Shown: positions 44,782 to 53,961 of the stretch, piece after piece | Numbering within the stretch: position 1 is the first letter of the stretch | Layout: every line of letters begins with the position of its first letter | Assembly: GCA_017621205.1 (NCBI GenBank) | Contig: JAGATQ010000006.1 | Span: 1-64,000, forward strand | Length of the DNA stretch: 64,000 nt | Direction of reading: 5' to 3' | Source: Lachnospira sp. | GTDB taxonomy: Bacteria > Bacillota > Clostridia > Lachnospirales > Lachnospiraceae | The notes under the pieces: model-generated | Told to the model about the DNA's origin: nothing | Database searches by the model: none | Seen by the model: the letters and a program-made list of their open reading frames with translations, nothing else | Made by a program: the position numbers and the translations under genes

Positions 44782-45567
44782 ATGAAATGTTGCGAAATCA
44801 TGGAATGTCTAAGACAGCTAAGTCCGGAACACTATGCCTGCGATTGGGATAATGTTGGTCTTTTAGTGGGACGAAAGGAGCAGGAGGTACATAGTATCAT
44901 GGTGGCATTGGATGCCTCTATGGAAGTGATTGAGCAGGCGATAGAGAAGCAGGTGGATATGCTGATAACGCATCATCCGATGATATTTGGCAGTATTAAG
45001 ACTGTAAATGAGGATACGCTCGTTGGTAGGAAGATTCTTTCTCTTGTGGAGAATCATATGTGCTATTATGCGATGCATACTAATTTTGATATTATGGGTT
45101 CTATGGCAGATTTAGCAGCAGAAAGATTGGGATTGCTGCAAACCAGTCCGCTTGAAATAACCTGTGAGGATGAAAATGGACTGCAGGGAATAGGAAGAAT
45201 TGGATACTTAGAACAGGAGATTGCCCTAAAAGATTTAACACAACAGGTGAAGCAGGCGTTCGCACTAGATAAACTCATGGTTTATGGTTCTCTTGAAAAA
45301 AAAGTTAATTATATTGCTATTTCTCCCGGCTCCGGACGCAGCATGATAAGAGAGGCACTTCAAAGGGGTGTGCAGGTGTTAATTACCGGGGATATAGGAC
45401 ATCATGAAGGACTGGACGCGGCAGAGGAGGGATTATGTATTATTGATGCAACGCATTATGGTCTCGAATATATTTTTACCTCATTTATAAAGGAATATCT
45501 TAAGAAGCAGGATTTTGATGTTGTGGTTAAGGAGAGTGATGTTTCTTCTCCATGTCAGTTTGTTTAA
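44782..45567 (+). CDS. Nif3-like dinuclear metal centre protein
   Basis: 261 residues. Metal-ligand motifs of the Nif3/YqfO family are present (MLITHHPMIFG, AMHTNFD, GDIGHHEGLDAAE). The family is annotated as GTP cyclohydrolase 1 type 2, but its cellular role is not settled. It is short and lacks the inserted CutA-like domain. It lies 35 bases after trmK, its usual partner. Confidence 0.9.
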   Translation: MKCCEIMECLRQLSPEHYACDWDNVGLLVGRKEQEVHSIMVALDASMEVIEQAIEKQVDMLITHHPMIFGSIKTVNEDTLVGRKILSLVENHMCYYAMHTNFDIMGSMADLAAERLGLLQTSPLEITCEDENGLQGIGRIGYLEQEIALKDLTQQVKQAFALDKLMVYGSLEKKVNYIAISPGSGRSMIREALQRGVQVLITGDIGHHEGLDAAEEGLCIIDATHYGLEYIFTSFIKEYLKKQDFDVVVKESDVSSPCQFV

Positions 45568-45579
45568 GAAACTAATTTT

Positions 45580-45720
45580 TAGATAATTGCGAAACTCGTA
45601 GTTGTTAGACAAGATAGTCATAATAGTATATAAATTTACGCCTTTGTACTTTGCATCGCTGCGACAACGAAGTAAATCTATATACTATTATGACTATCGT
45701 ATCAGCAAGGAATTATATTA
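45580..45720. repeat. MITE-like palindromic repeat, copy 1
   Basis: It begins with TAGATAATTGCGAAA, has a 27-bp inner inverted repeat (45613-45639 with 45672-45698, one mismatch) around a core (CGCCTTTGTACTTTGCATCG) shared with copy 2, and ends in a degraded terminal repeat. It lies directly before the uridine-kinase-like gene, so it may supply or shape its leader RNA. Confidence 0.75.
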
Positions 45721-45737
45721 CCAAAAAGGAGGAAATA

Positions 45738-47402
45738 ATGATTAGAATAAAATGCAAGGAACAGTGGAAGGAATATGAGTATGATAGTACAAAGATATTG
45801 CAGTCGTATGCTGATGAAGTACAGTCAGAATTTGCAGCAACGATTGTGTTAGCATATATGAATGGAAAACTTTGTGAGTTAAATAATGAGCTTGTAGACG
45901 ATGCTCAGATTGAATTTGTTACGACTGCGGATACGATTGGTAGTCAGACTTATCGTAGAAGTGCTATATTATTGATGCTTGCGGCAATGCAGGAGATAAC
46001 AAAGGATATACAGCAGGTCAAGGTGAGTGTGAATTATTCTGTTAACCATGCCCTGTTTTGTGAATTAATACACCCGGAACATGTTCAAGTGACAGATGAG
46101 CTGCTTGCCCAGCTTAAAAATGCTATGCAGGAATTAGTGGATGAGAATGTTCCGATTGAGAAGGAAAATATCAGCACGGATAAAGCAATAAAGATTTTTG
46201 AACAGCGCGGGATGATGGATAAGGTACAGCTTTTTAAGTATCGAAGGGTTTCAAAAACCAATATTTACAGCTTGAGAGATTATGTAGATTATTTTTATGG
46301 GTATATGGTTCCTTCTACCGGCTACATAACAAAATTTGATTTGATAAAATATGAAAATGGTTTTATGCTGTTACTTCCAGTTAAGAGTAATCCTGGTGTA
46401 ATTCAGCCATTTTCTCCACAGCCTAAGCTGTTTAGTGTTCTAAAGCAGGCAGAACAATGGGGAGATATGTTAGAGGTTGGAACAGTAGGTGCATTAAACG
46501 ATTTAGTTGCGAAGGGCGGAATGAATGAGATGATTCTTGTTCAGGAGGCACTGATGGAGAAAAATATCGGTGATATTGCGAAACAGATTGTACAGCAGGG
46601 GAAAAAAGTTGTGTTGATTGCAGGTCCTTCCTCGTCGGGTAAGACAACGTTTTCGCATAGATTATCGATTCAGCTTCGTGCGAACGGTTTGCGTCCACAT
46701 CCGATTGCCATGGATAATTATTTTGTTAATCGGGAATTTACACCGCGGGATGAGAATGGCGATTACAATTTTGAATGCATAGATGCTATGGATGTGAAGC
46801 AGTTTAATGAGGATATGAGCCGGTTGGTGAAGGGCGAAACGGTTATGATGCCAACCTTTAATTTTAAGACAGGTAAACGGGAATATAAGGGAAACACCAA
46901 GACAATTGGTTCAGGAGATGTATTGGTAATTGAAGGAATCCATGCCTTGAATCCGAGAATGTCGGAGGCACTTTCAGATGATGAGAAGTTCTGTGTGTAT
47001 ATTAGTGCTTTGACACAACTGAATATTGATGACCACAACCGGATTCCGACAACAGACGGACGGTTAATTAGAAGAATTGTCAGAGATGCGAAGCATCGGG
47101 GGACTGCCGCTAAGGATACCATTGCTATGTGGCATTCGGTACGGCGTGGTGAAGAGGAGAATATTTTCCCCTATCAGGAGAATGCGGATGTGATGTTTAA
47201 TTCCGCCTTGATTTATGAACAAGCGGTGTTGAAACAGTATGCAGAACCGTTATTGTTTGCGATTCCCAAGGAAGCAGAGGAATATCAGGAAGCTAAACGC
47301 TTATTAAAATTTTTTGATTATTTTCTTGGCGTTGACAGCAGTCCGGTTCCGAATAACTCTATTATCCGTGAGTTTATTGGAGGAAGCTGCTTTAATGTAT
47401 AG
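45738..47402 (+). CDS. Uridine kinase-like nucleoside kinase with N-terminal TGS-like domain
   Basis: 554 residues from the ATG at 45738 (AAGGAGG upstream); a longer frame would start inside the repeat. The N-terminal 250 residues resemble the TGS and editing-like parts of threonyl-tRNA synthetase (VNYSVNHALFCEL). The C-terminal half is a P-loop kinase (GPSSSGKTTFSHRL, AMDNYFVNRE, VIEGIHALN) of the uridine kinase/phosphoribulokinase family. This fusion is common in Firmicutes; the true substrate is not proven. Confidence 0.85.
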   Translation: MIRIKCKEQWKEYEYDSTKILQSYADEVQSEFAATIVLAYMNGKLCELNNELVDDAQIEFVTTADTIGSQTYRRSAILLMLAAMQEITKDIQQVKVSVNYSVNHALFCELIHPEHVQVTDELLAQLKNAMQELVDENVPIEKENISTDKAIKIFEQRGMMDKVQLFKYRRVSKTNIYSLRDYVDYFYGYMVPSTGYITKFDLIKYENGFMLLLPVKSNPGVIQPFSPQPKLFSVLKQAEQWGDMLEVGTVGALNDLVAKGGMNEMILVQEALMEKNIGDIAKQIVQQGKKVVLIAGPSSSGKTTFSHRLSIQLRANGLRPHPIAMDNYFVNREFTPRDENGDYNFECIDAMDVKQFNEDMSRLVKGETVMMPTFNFKTGKREYKGNTKTIGSGDVLVIEGIHALNPRMSEALSDDEKFCVYISALTQLNIDDHNRIPTTDGRLIRRIVRDAKHRGTAAKDTIAMWHSVRRGEEENIFPYQENADVMFNSALIYEQAVLKQYAEPLLFAIPKEAEEYQEAKRLLKFFDYFLGVDSSPVPNNSIIREFIGGSCFNV

Positions 47403-47426
47403 ATAATATAGTATTGATAGTAATGT

Positions 47427-47760
47427 TCAGGTCGGACAAATGATTGCGGCTGTCTTAGGCAGGTGAGGAAAGTCCGGGCTTCATAGGGCAGGGTGCCGGA
47501 TAACGTCCGGTAGAGGTAACTCTCAGGCTAGTGCAACAGAAAAGAACCGCCATTTTTGGTAAGGGTGAAACGGCGAGGTAAGAGCTCACCGCCATTTTGG
47601 TAACAAAATGGGCAGATGTAAACCCCACTCGAAGCAAGACCAAGCAGAGAACTATGCGGCTGCCCGTCGCGTTCTCAGGTAGGTCGCTTGAGCTGGCTGG
47701 TAACAGTCAGCCTAGATAGATAATCATTCACGACATAACCCGGCTTATCGTCTGGCCTGA
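47427..47760 (+). ncRNA. rnpB: RNase P RNA
   Basis: It contains the conserved blocks GAGGAAAGTCCGGGCT, AGTGCAACAGAAA, GTAAACCCCACTCGAAGCAA and TAGATAGATAATCATTC-ACGACA. The two ends pair (TCAGGTCGGAC with GTCTGGCCTGA, helix P1). It is the catalytic RNA that trims 5' ends of tRNA precursors. Confidence 0.96.
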
Positions 47761-47901
47761 TATATTTGATTGTCATCATATATATTTTTTTGTAATATAT
47801 AGTAAAATTTTTTCATAAAATCTGTTAAAATTTTTTGGTATAAATTGTTAGATATGTATCTAATATATCAAAAATTCCATAAAATATTCACATAAAACAT
47901 G

Positions 47902-47930
47902 GTGACAAATTGCAGAAGAAGTAGTAAAAT
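47902..47930 (+). promoter_or_regulatory. Possible promoter of the 240-residue protein gene
   Basis: GTGACA, 17 bases, TAAAAT, about 70 bases before the Shine-Dalgarno. Moderate match. Confidence 0.4.
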
Positions 47931-48001
47931 GATAACAAATCATAATATTATTTTTTATATTTTTTGGTGTTTTTTACCGATGATAGGAAGGAGGAATTTA
48001 G

Positions 48002-48724
48002 ATGAGTTTTGCCAGTGAACGTAAGAGCTTGATGGAGATACAAAACCAGTTTTTTAAAGCACTTAAGCATGTTACTGTAATTAGTGACTTACAGCTTTCA
48101 GAAGAAGATTATCGTTACTTAGCAACCAAGGTTAAAATGTTATTTAAATTCTCCAATGACAACAATGTTGTAGAGGATTATAAGCTATCAATTGTAGTAT
48201 ATTGGGTTTTTTCTATGAGATATTGGGATAAGCAGCATTTAGGAATCTTGGAGATGGAGACATTGTTTGAAGGCTTGCCGCAGTATAAAAAGAGATATTA
48301 TATTGATATTTGTATGGAGGCGTTCGACGAATATGGTATCTATAAGTATCATGTGAATTATGAGGATGTAATGCTTAAGTATCGGGGAATGATTGCAAGG
48401 CATGCAAGTATTCCGAAGGAAGAACTTTATACGGTTTTTCGTGTGTTGAGTAATTATTTAGATTGTAACCTTGTCGAGGATATTGTGGAGTCCATTATGA
48501 TGGATTTGCCAGAGCGGACACAGACTATATTCTGTTGCTTTGATGACCATTCTAAGCAGAAGGTGATTATGGGGCTGCGTAATCTGATGATTGATTGTCT
48601 GGATGAGGGGCAGGTTGTAGAGGAGCTGTTGTTTGACAAGCATCCATATATTGCCAGGGAGGTTATTACCAGTATGCTTCAATGGTGTGAGCTACAGGAA
48701 CAAAGTGTAAGCTCATTTTCATAG
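48002..48724 (+). CDS. Conserved-looking helical protein, unknown function
   Basis: 240 residues, soluble, almost all helical, rich in Tyr, Met and acidic residues, no signal peptide and no motif that I recognise. AGGAGG lies 8 bases before ATG. It stands alone after rnpB and overlaps the end of the convergent AP2 gene by six bases. An intact frame and good start signals support a real gene. Confidence 0.7.
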   Translation: MSFASERKSLMEIQNQFFKALKHVTVISDLQLSEEDYRYLATKVKMLFKFSNDNNVVEDYKLSIVVYWVFSMRYWDKQHLGILEMETLFEGLPQYKKRYYIDICMEAFDEYGIYKYHVNYEDVMLKYRGMIARHASIPKEELYTVFRVLSNYLDCNLVEDIVESIMMDLPERTQTIFCCFDDHSKQKVIMGLRNLMIDCLDEGQVVEELLFDKHPYIAREVITSMLQWCELQEQSVSSFS

Positions 48725-49519
48725 AGCGGTTTTGTTTTCCCAATTAAGGATTTGATTACTTAATGAGATTTTATCGTAAATGGCGGCATATTGCTGTGGG
48801 GTATAGGAGAGGATGTAATTGCTTTGAAAGGAGCGGTTGCATCCTTTTTGTTTGACAAAATCTATGGCTTTGTTGTATGCTATGGCGGCTTCTTCTGCTG
48901 TCTGGTAATAACCTACTATATAATTGCCATTAAGATGAAGCTGGCATTTGTAAAGGGGTTTTTTGTTTTTGGTTATACGGCTTACTCCATAGTATGGATT
49001 AATTACTTCGATATTTTCGTAAGTGTAGTCGTATTCATTATTGTTGACATGACGGTAATCTCTGCCTAATACCCCGTAATTTTTGATGCCATAGCGGGAA
49101 AGGATGTTAATCTGCATACCATAGTCTGCCACAAACAGGTATCCGCCCCTCTGTTGGATTTTGTGGGTGGAATAAAAAAATAAATCATCAATATCAAACT
49201 TTAATGGTGTACTTTCATTGAGATAATAATGGAAATATTTATGGTAAAGATAGATGGGATTCTTAATGTAAATTCCGTTATCCCGATAGTTAAGAATACA
49301 AATTAACTTATCATAAGGAAGCGAATATTGAGAAAAAACCACTTCTGAAAAGGTGGTATTACTTCCAAGTAGTGTTACCGCATCCTGATAGGCACTACCA
49401 GCGGCAGCTTCCGTGGAATAACTTCCCAGACTGATATGCTTTCCCTTGTAGGTGATGGAGCTTCGGTAATATATTTCGCCATTTTTCTTTGTTGCTTTAC
49501 TTACGCCCGGTAATGCCAT
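48719..49519 (-). CDS. AP2-domain protein with HNH-like centre (homing-endonuclease type)
   Basis: 266 residues. Two AP2/ERF-like DNA-binding units lie at the ends (about 8-45, YRSSITYKGKHISLGSYSTE; about 185-235, YKCQLHLNGNYIVGYYQTAE). Between them is a segment resembling a worn HNH motif (LGRDYRHVNNNEYDYTYENIEVI). AP2-HNH proteins are usually homing endonucleases of phages and bacteria. Here the catalytic His residues are not all convincing, so DNA binding without cutting is possible. The gene lies next to a MITE copy and opposes its neighbours, which suggests acquisition. Confidence 0.7.
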   Translation of the reverse strand: MALPGVSKATKKNGEIYYRSSITYKGKHISLGSYSTEAAAGSAYQDAVTLLGSNTTFSEVVFSQYSLPYDKLICILNYRDNGIYIKNPIYLYHKYFHYYLNESTPLKFDIDDLFFYSTHKIQQRGGYLFVADYGMQINILSRYGIKNYGVLGRDYRHVNNNEYDYTYENIEVINPYYGVSRITKNKKPLYKCQLHLNGNYIVGYYQTAEEAAIAYNKAIDFVKQKGCNRSFQSNYILSYTPQQYAAIYDKISLSNQILNWENKTAL

Positions 49520-49888
49520 GTTATTGCTCCTTTCTTTATTACAATATTAGATAATTGCGAAATTACTGCTTTTTATACCATTAGTCATAATACTATATCA
49601 ATTTACGCCTTTGTACTTTGCATCGCGGCGACAACGAAGTAAATTGATATAGTATTATGACGATGGTATTGATGTATTTTTGTTTCGCAATTATCTATTA
49701 GTATACCATAATGAAGCGGCAATCGACAACCATCGGGAATGTTAAGAAATCATGAAGAGAAAAATAAAAAAATTAACATTTTTGCAATTATTATGAAAAA
49801 AATATGTATATTTTTTGTTACAAATGAATATACTCTATTATAGCTAAGAAATTATATCTTATTTTATCAATGCTTAGCTGAAAGGGGT
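49520..49888. other. Intergenic region with MITE copy
   Basis: Mostly occupied by the palindromic repeat at 49548-49697. The remaining 190 bases before the SleB gene are AT-rich, with no clear RNA gene. Confidence 0.5.
49548..49697. repeat. MITE-like palindromic repeat, copy 2 (intact)
   Basis: 150 bases with perfect 15-bp terminal inverted repeats (TAGATAATTGCGAAA and TTTCGCAATTATCTA), an inner inverted repeat of about 30 bases and the same core as copy 1. No coding capacity. The shape is that of a miniature transposable element moved by a transposase encoded elsewhere. Confidence 0.85.
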
Positions 49889-50635
49889 ATGAAATTGAGA
49901 GATAAAGGGATTGTGGCATTGGTTGGTCTGGGATTGTTGTTTCTCTGTGCTTTTTTTTGCTATCGGGAAGTGAGACAGCCCTACTATCAATCCATGAAAG
50001 TAGCTGCTGCAGTGAAAGAAGAGATGGCATCCGAAGAAGCGTCCAATGACGATGTAAAGGAATCTATTGGAGAAGAAGAGAAAAAAGTGATAGAAGTATT
50101 GGAAACAACAAATAGTTTAGAACCGCAGGAAAAGCAGGCATATAATGCCTATGGAGAGGGACAGGAGAATAAGGTGTTGGAAAAAAGTCAAGCCATTATT
50201 TCCCAGTATGCTTATCGGAATACTGCAAGACGGCTTGGATTAACTGAGGAGGATTACAATAATCTGCTTCGGATTGTAGAGGCTGAAGCAACCGGAGGCG
50301 GAGAGAAAAGTAAAAAAATGGTGGCAAATGTAGTGTTAAACCGTGTACAGGATGACCATTTTCCAGATACGGTGACAAAGGTTGTATTTCAAAGCTGTAC
50401 GGATGGAACACCTCAGTTTTCACCGACTAAGGATGGACGGTTTTATAAGGTGACAGTAACCGATGAGACCAAAAAAGTTGTAGATGAAGTGTTAAATGGA
50501 AAAGATGAAAGTAATGGAGCTTTATTTTTCTTAAACCGCAAGACAGCATCGGGGAGTTCCGTTGCATGGTTTGATAGCCGTTTAAAATATTTATTTGAAT
50601 GCGGAGGTCATTCCTATTATTGTTACCGTGGATAA
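49889..50635 (+). CDS. SleB-type cell wall hydrolase
   Basis: 248 residues. One N-terminal membrane helix (about 9-25), an acidic linker, and a C-terminal Hydrolase_2 domain (about 115-248) with the catalytic Glu context LLRIVEAEATGG and FSPTKDGRFY. Members are lytic transglycosylases; SleB itself acts on spore cortex. The membrane anchor suggests a wall enzyme at the outer face of the membrane. Confidence 0.88.
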   Translation: MKLRDKGIVALVGLGLLFLCAFFCYREVRQPYYQSMKVAAAVKEEMASEEASNDDVKESIGEEEKKVIEVLETTNSLEPQEKQAYNAYGEGQENKVLEKSQAIISQYAYRNTARRLGLTEEDYNNLLRIVEAEATGGGEKSKKMVANVVLNRVQDDHFPDTVTKVVFQSCTDGTPQFSPTKDGRFYKVTVTDETKKVVDEVLNGKDESNGALFFLNRKTASGSSVAWFDSRLKYLFECGGHSYYCYRG

Positions 50636-50667
50636 ATGCTGGCGGAACTGTCAAAAAGTGAAAAGAA

Positions 50668-50696
50668 TTGAATTATTGCAGAGTGTGTGTTACAAT
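50668..50696 (+). promoter_or_regulatory. Promoter of thrC
   Basis: TTGAAT, 17 bases, TACAAT, ending about 95 bases before the start codon. Confidence 0.55.
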
Positions 50697-50789
50697 TTGT
50701 TTCAGTGGACATGTTTAGCATGGATGACTAGTACAGTTATTACAAAATCACTGTATTAGGTATGAAATAACAATGAAGGGTGAAGCAAA

Positions 50790-52280
50790 ATGGATTTAAT
50801 TTACAGAAGCACAAGAAATAACGAAGAGACAGTTACTGCATCAAAGGCAATTCTAAAGGGGTTGGCAGATGATGGCGGATTGTATGTACCAGAATTTATT
50901 CCTACATTGAAGGTTTCCTTGGAGGAGCTTTCAAAAATGACATACCAGGAGATTGCTTATGAGGTAATGAAGGAATTTTTGACGGATTTTACTGAGGAGG
51001 AATTGAAGCATTGTATTCAGAGTGCATATGATAAGAAGTTTGATGTGCCGGAGATTGCTGCGATAAAAGATGCGGATGGAGCACATTTCCTAGAGCTGTT
51101 CCATGGCAAGACGATTGCCTTTAAGGATATGGCGTTATCCATATTGCCATATTTACTGACAACCTCTGCCCAAAAGAATCAGGTAAAAAATGAGATTGTT
51201 ATATTGACAGCAACTTCAGGAGATACCGGAAAGGCAGCGTTGGCAGGCTTTGCAGATGTACCGGGGACGAAGATTATTGTCTTTTATCCGAAGTCTGGTG
51301 TCAGTCCGATTCAAGAGAAGCAGATGGTAACGCAGCGTGGGGATAATACCTATGTGGTTGGCATTTATGGTAATTTTGATGATGCCCAGACAGGGGTAAA
51401 AAATATGTTTAACGATAAGGAGCTTGCTAAAGTAATGGATGAAGCAGGATACCAGTTTTCATCTGCTAATTCTATCAATATTGGCCGTTTGGTTCCTCAG
51501 GTAGTCTATTATGTATATGCTTATTCCAGATTGGTAAAAAATGGAACGATTGCTGTCAATGACCCGATTAATGTAGTAGTGCCAACCGGTAATTTCGGTA
51601 ATATTCTTGCAGCATATTATGCCAAGGGTATGGGACTTCCTATCAATAAATTTATCTGTGCATCCAATGAGAATAAGGTGTTATTTGACTTTTTTGAGAC
51701 TGGATGCTATGACAGAAACAGAGAATTTATATTGACCTCCTCACCATCTATGGATATTTTGATTTCCAGCAATTTAGAGCGTCTGATTTATAAGATTGCA
51801 GGAAATGATGCCAAAGAAAATGAAATGTTTATGAGACAGTTGCGTGAGGAAGGCCGTTACAGTATTACAGAGGATATGAAAAAAATGCTCGTGGATTTTG
51901 TGGGGGGATATGCCACGGAGGAAGAGACGGCACAGGCAATTGCAAGAATTTATAAATCGGATAATTATATTATTGATACTCATACAGCAGTGGCGGCTCA
52001 CGTATATAAGCAGTATGTAGAAAAAAGTGGAGATACAACACCAACTGTTATCGCCTCTACTGCAAGTCCGTATAAATTTACAAGAAGCGTTATGAATGCA
52101 ATTGATCAATCCTATGATAGCAGGAGTGACTTTGAATTGGTGGATGAATTAAACCGCCTGTCTAAGGTAAAGGTGCCGGAGGCAATCGAGGATATCCGCA
52201 CTGCACCTGTCCTTCATGATACGGTAGTTGATGCTGCTGATATGTGTGCCGAGGTGAAGCGAATTTTAGGAATTAACTAG
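50790..52280 (+). CDS. thrC: Threonine synthase
   Basis: 496 residues, the long class I form. The PLP lysine is Lys112 (GKTIAFKDMAL), the N-terminal STRN motif is present, and the phosphate-binding loop PTGNFGNILAAYYA is clear. It converts O-phosphohomoserine to threonine. It stands alone, with its own promoter and terminator. Confidence 0.95.
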   Translation: MDLIYRSTRNNEETVTASKAILKGLADDGGLYVPEFIPTLKVSLEELSKMTYQEIAYEVMKEFLTDFTEEELKHCIQSAYDKKFDVPEIAAIKDADGAHFLELFHGKTIAFKDMALSILPYLLTTSAQKNQVKNEIVILTATSGDTGKAALAGFADVPGTKIIVFYPKSGVSPIQEKQMVTQRGDNTYVVGIYGNFDDAQTGVKNMFNDKELAKVMDEAGYQFSSANSINIGRLVPQVVYYVYAYSRLVKNGTIAVNDPINVVVPTGNFGNILAAYYAKGMGLPINKFICASNENKVLFDFFETGCYDRNREFILTSSPSMDILISSNLERLIYKIAGNDAKENEMFMRQLREEGRYSITEDMKKMLVDFVGGYATEEETAQAIARIYKSDNYIIDTHTAVAAHVYKQYVEKSGDTTPTVIASTASPYKFTRSVMNAIDQSYDSRSDFELVDELNRLSKVKVPEAIEDIRTAPVLHDTVVDAADMCAEVKRILGIN

Positions 52281-52301
52281 TCTGAAAAATAATTATTATT
52301 T

Positions 52302-52335
52302 GTACCCTGAGGTGAAACTTAGGGTACTTTTTTTG
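52302..52335 (+). terminator. Terminator of thrC
   Basis: GTACCCTGAG pairs with CTTAGGGTAC, followed by seven or more T. Confidence 0.85.
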
Positions 52336-52803
52336 TTGGAAATTTATTGTATTGTATTTGATTTTGTACAATTTTTTAAAAAGTCCATATTTTACAGGGG
52401 TTCAAAAAATACTTAACAACCTGTGGTTGTTGAATTTAACAACTAGAAAGTTTTAGACAGACAGTTGTTTATGTGCTACGATAAACTTGTTCCAATTGGA
52501 GCATCCCGTTTTCATTTGTTACATTCAAGCAATTTCCCGAAATTTTTATAAATAATATAACAATGAATAATAGCTTATGTTTGGTTTGAAAAAAGCAAGG
52601 ATAACGTTTGTTTTGTGTACCTTTTTTGAAAATGGGAAGATGGTAAAGCTTGGGGGTGGTGCCAGGGAAATTTGAATACTAGAAACGGGTAAATGAGTGG
52701 TTTGCTTGCTGCCTGCTGTATTAGGAAGGGACGAGAACAAGTGGATGACAGGCTTTCGTGCAAGAGACAGTAAGCAGCAGACTCTACAGAACAGGAGGAT
52801 GGA
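52336..52803. other. Long leader region before the surface-protein genes
   Basis: About 470 bases without a gene. The distal half (about 52620-52780) is G-rich compared with the rest and could fold; it looks like a structured leader. I cannot match it to a known riboswitch. A hairpin (AACAACCTGTGGTTGTT) occurs near 52417. Confidence 0.4.
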
Positions 52804-53961
52804 ATGAAAAAAAGAGGGGTATTATTTTTAAAGTATTTATTTGCTTTTTCAATAACGATGGTATTGTGTTTACCGGATGACTGTTTTGTGCTTGCGAGGG
52901 AAGGACTGAGTGATGCAGAACTTTATGGAAACGGGCAGGAGAGTATATTGTATCAAGGTTCATCACAAAAGAAATTACAGTCTGATAGTTCTCAGGGTAA
53001 GAAGACAGAATATAAGAATCAACAGAGTGACAGGGAGGCCAAGGAGGATGCCAAAGAGAAGAAAACGGCAGGTTCTAATGCAGTTCAAGGTGCAGACAGA
53101 AAGGATGGGACCGCCGATGGAGTGCTTGAACAGGAGGCGGTGTCTGCTAACGCAATTGGTAAGGAAGGAGATATTCCAGAAGGACCTTCAATGCAAGTGG
53201 AATGTATAACATCAGCAGATGCTTTCTTGAAGGAAGAGGATATTGTAATAACCGGGGTGAAACCGGATGGTGTTTATAACAAGGCTGTTACAATTGAAAT
53301 CTCTGCCATTCAATCGGATGCAGCATACCCTCTTTTGGCACAGCTTTATAAGGAGGAGAAAGCCGGGGGACAAGACGATGAGTTGGATGGTCTTGGGAAT
53401 GATGCAGTTGGTTTACAGATTGGATTATCAAGTGTTGGACAGATGGTTAGTGGTAATACAAAGATATCTGAGGAGGGGAGTTATAAATTAACGGTCTGGC
53501 AGGAGACAGATGGGCAGAAGGAGTTGACGGAGAGGTCAAAACCGATAAAGCAGGTATGCTTTGTGCTTGATAAGAGTGCCCCGGTTATTAACCGGGAGAT
53601 GATAAGCAGCTTGTGTAAACACAAAATAGATATTGAAGAAGTGTGTAAAAAAGTGGTGCAGGATGAATCTAAGGTTACGACAAGCTGTTTGGTAAATGGG
53701 CAGCAGCTTTCGGAGGGGGTCATCGAGCGGCCCGGAGAATATGAGCTGGTTATCAAGGCGGAGGATGAGGCGGGTAATCAGGTTCAGGAGCAGGTGCAGA
53801 TAACCTTGAAGGACAAGCAGGAGATGGTAGAAACGCAGGGAAGATATTCCCGTTTTATGGCACCATCCGCAATTGTTTTGTTATTTGGAGCAAGCTTACT
53901 TATCCGGGAACGGAGAAAGGAAAAAAAGGAGGTTGAATATGAACAGAGGGACGAAAAATAA
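52804..53961 (+). CDS. Secreted surface protein with C-terminal membrane anchor
   Basis: 385 residues. Signal peptide (about 1-31), a long Lys/Glu/Ser-rich disordered part, an Ig-like segment near 250-340 (FVLDKSAPVI, VIKAEDEAGNQVQE) and a hydrophobic anchor (about 350-367) followed by charged residues. No sortase LPxTG motif. AGGAGG precedes the ATG. It overlaps the next gene by 23 bases, so the two surface proteins are probably made together. Confidence 0.75.
   Translation: MKKRGVLFLKYLFAFSITMVLCLPDDCFVLAREGLSDAELYGNGQESILYQGSSQKKLQSDSSQGKKTEYKNQQSDREAKEDAKEKKTAGSNAVQGADRKDGTADGVLEQEAVSANAIGKEGDIPEGPSMQVECITSADAFLKEEDIVITGVKPDGVYNKAVTIEISAIQSDAAYPLLAQLYKEEKAGGQDDELDGLGNDAVGLQIGLSSVGQMVSGNTKISEEGSYKLTVWQETDGQKELTERSKPIKQVCFVLDKSAPVINREMISSLCKHKIDIEEVCKKVVQDESKVTTSCLVNGQQLSEGVIERPGEYELVIKAEDEAGNQVQEQVQITLKDKQEMVETQGRYSRFMAPSAIVLLFGASLLIRERRKEKKEVEYEQRDEK

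Noticed and set aside
52620..52800. Cyclic-di-GMP riboswitch upstream of the surface proteins
   Set aside because: A G-rich tract is present, but the conserved cores of neither class could be placed, so it is left as an unassigned leader.
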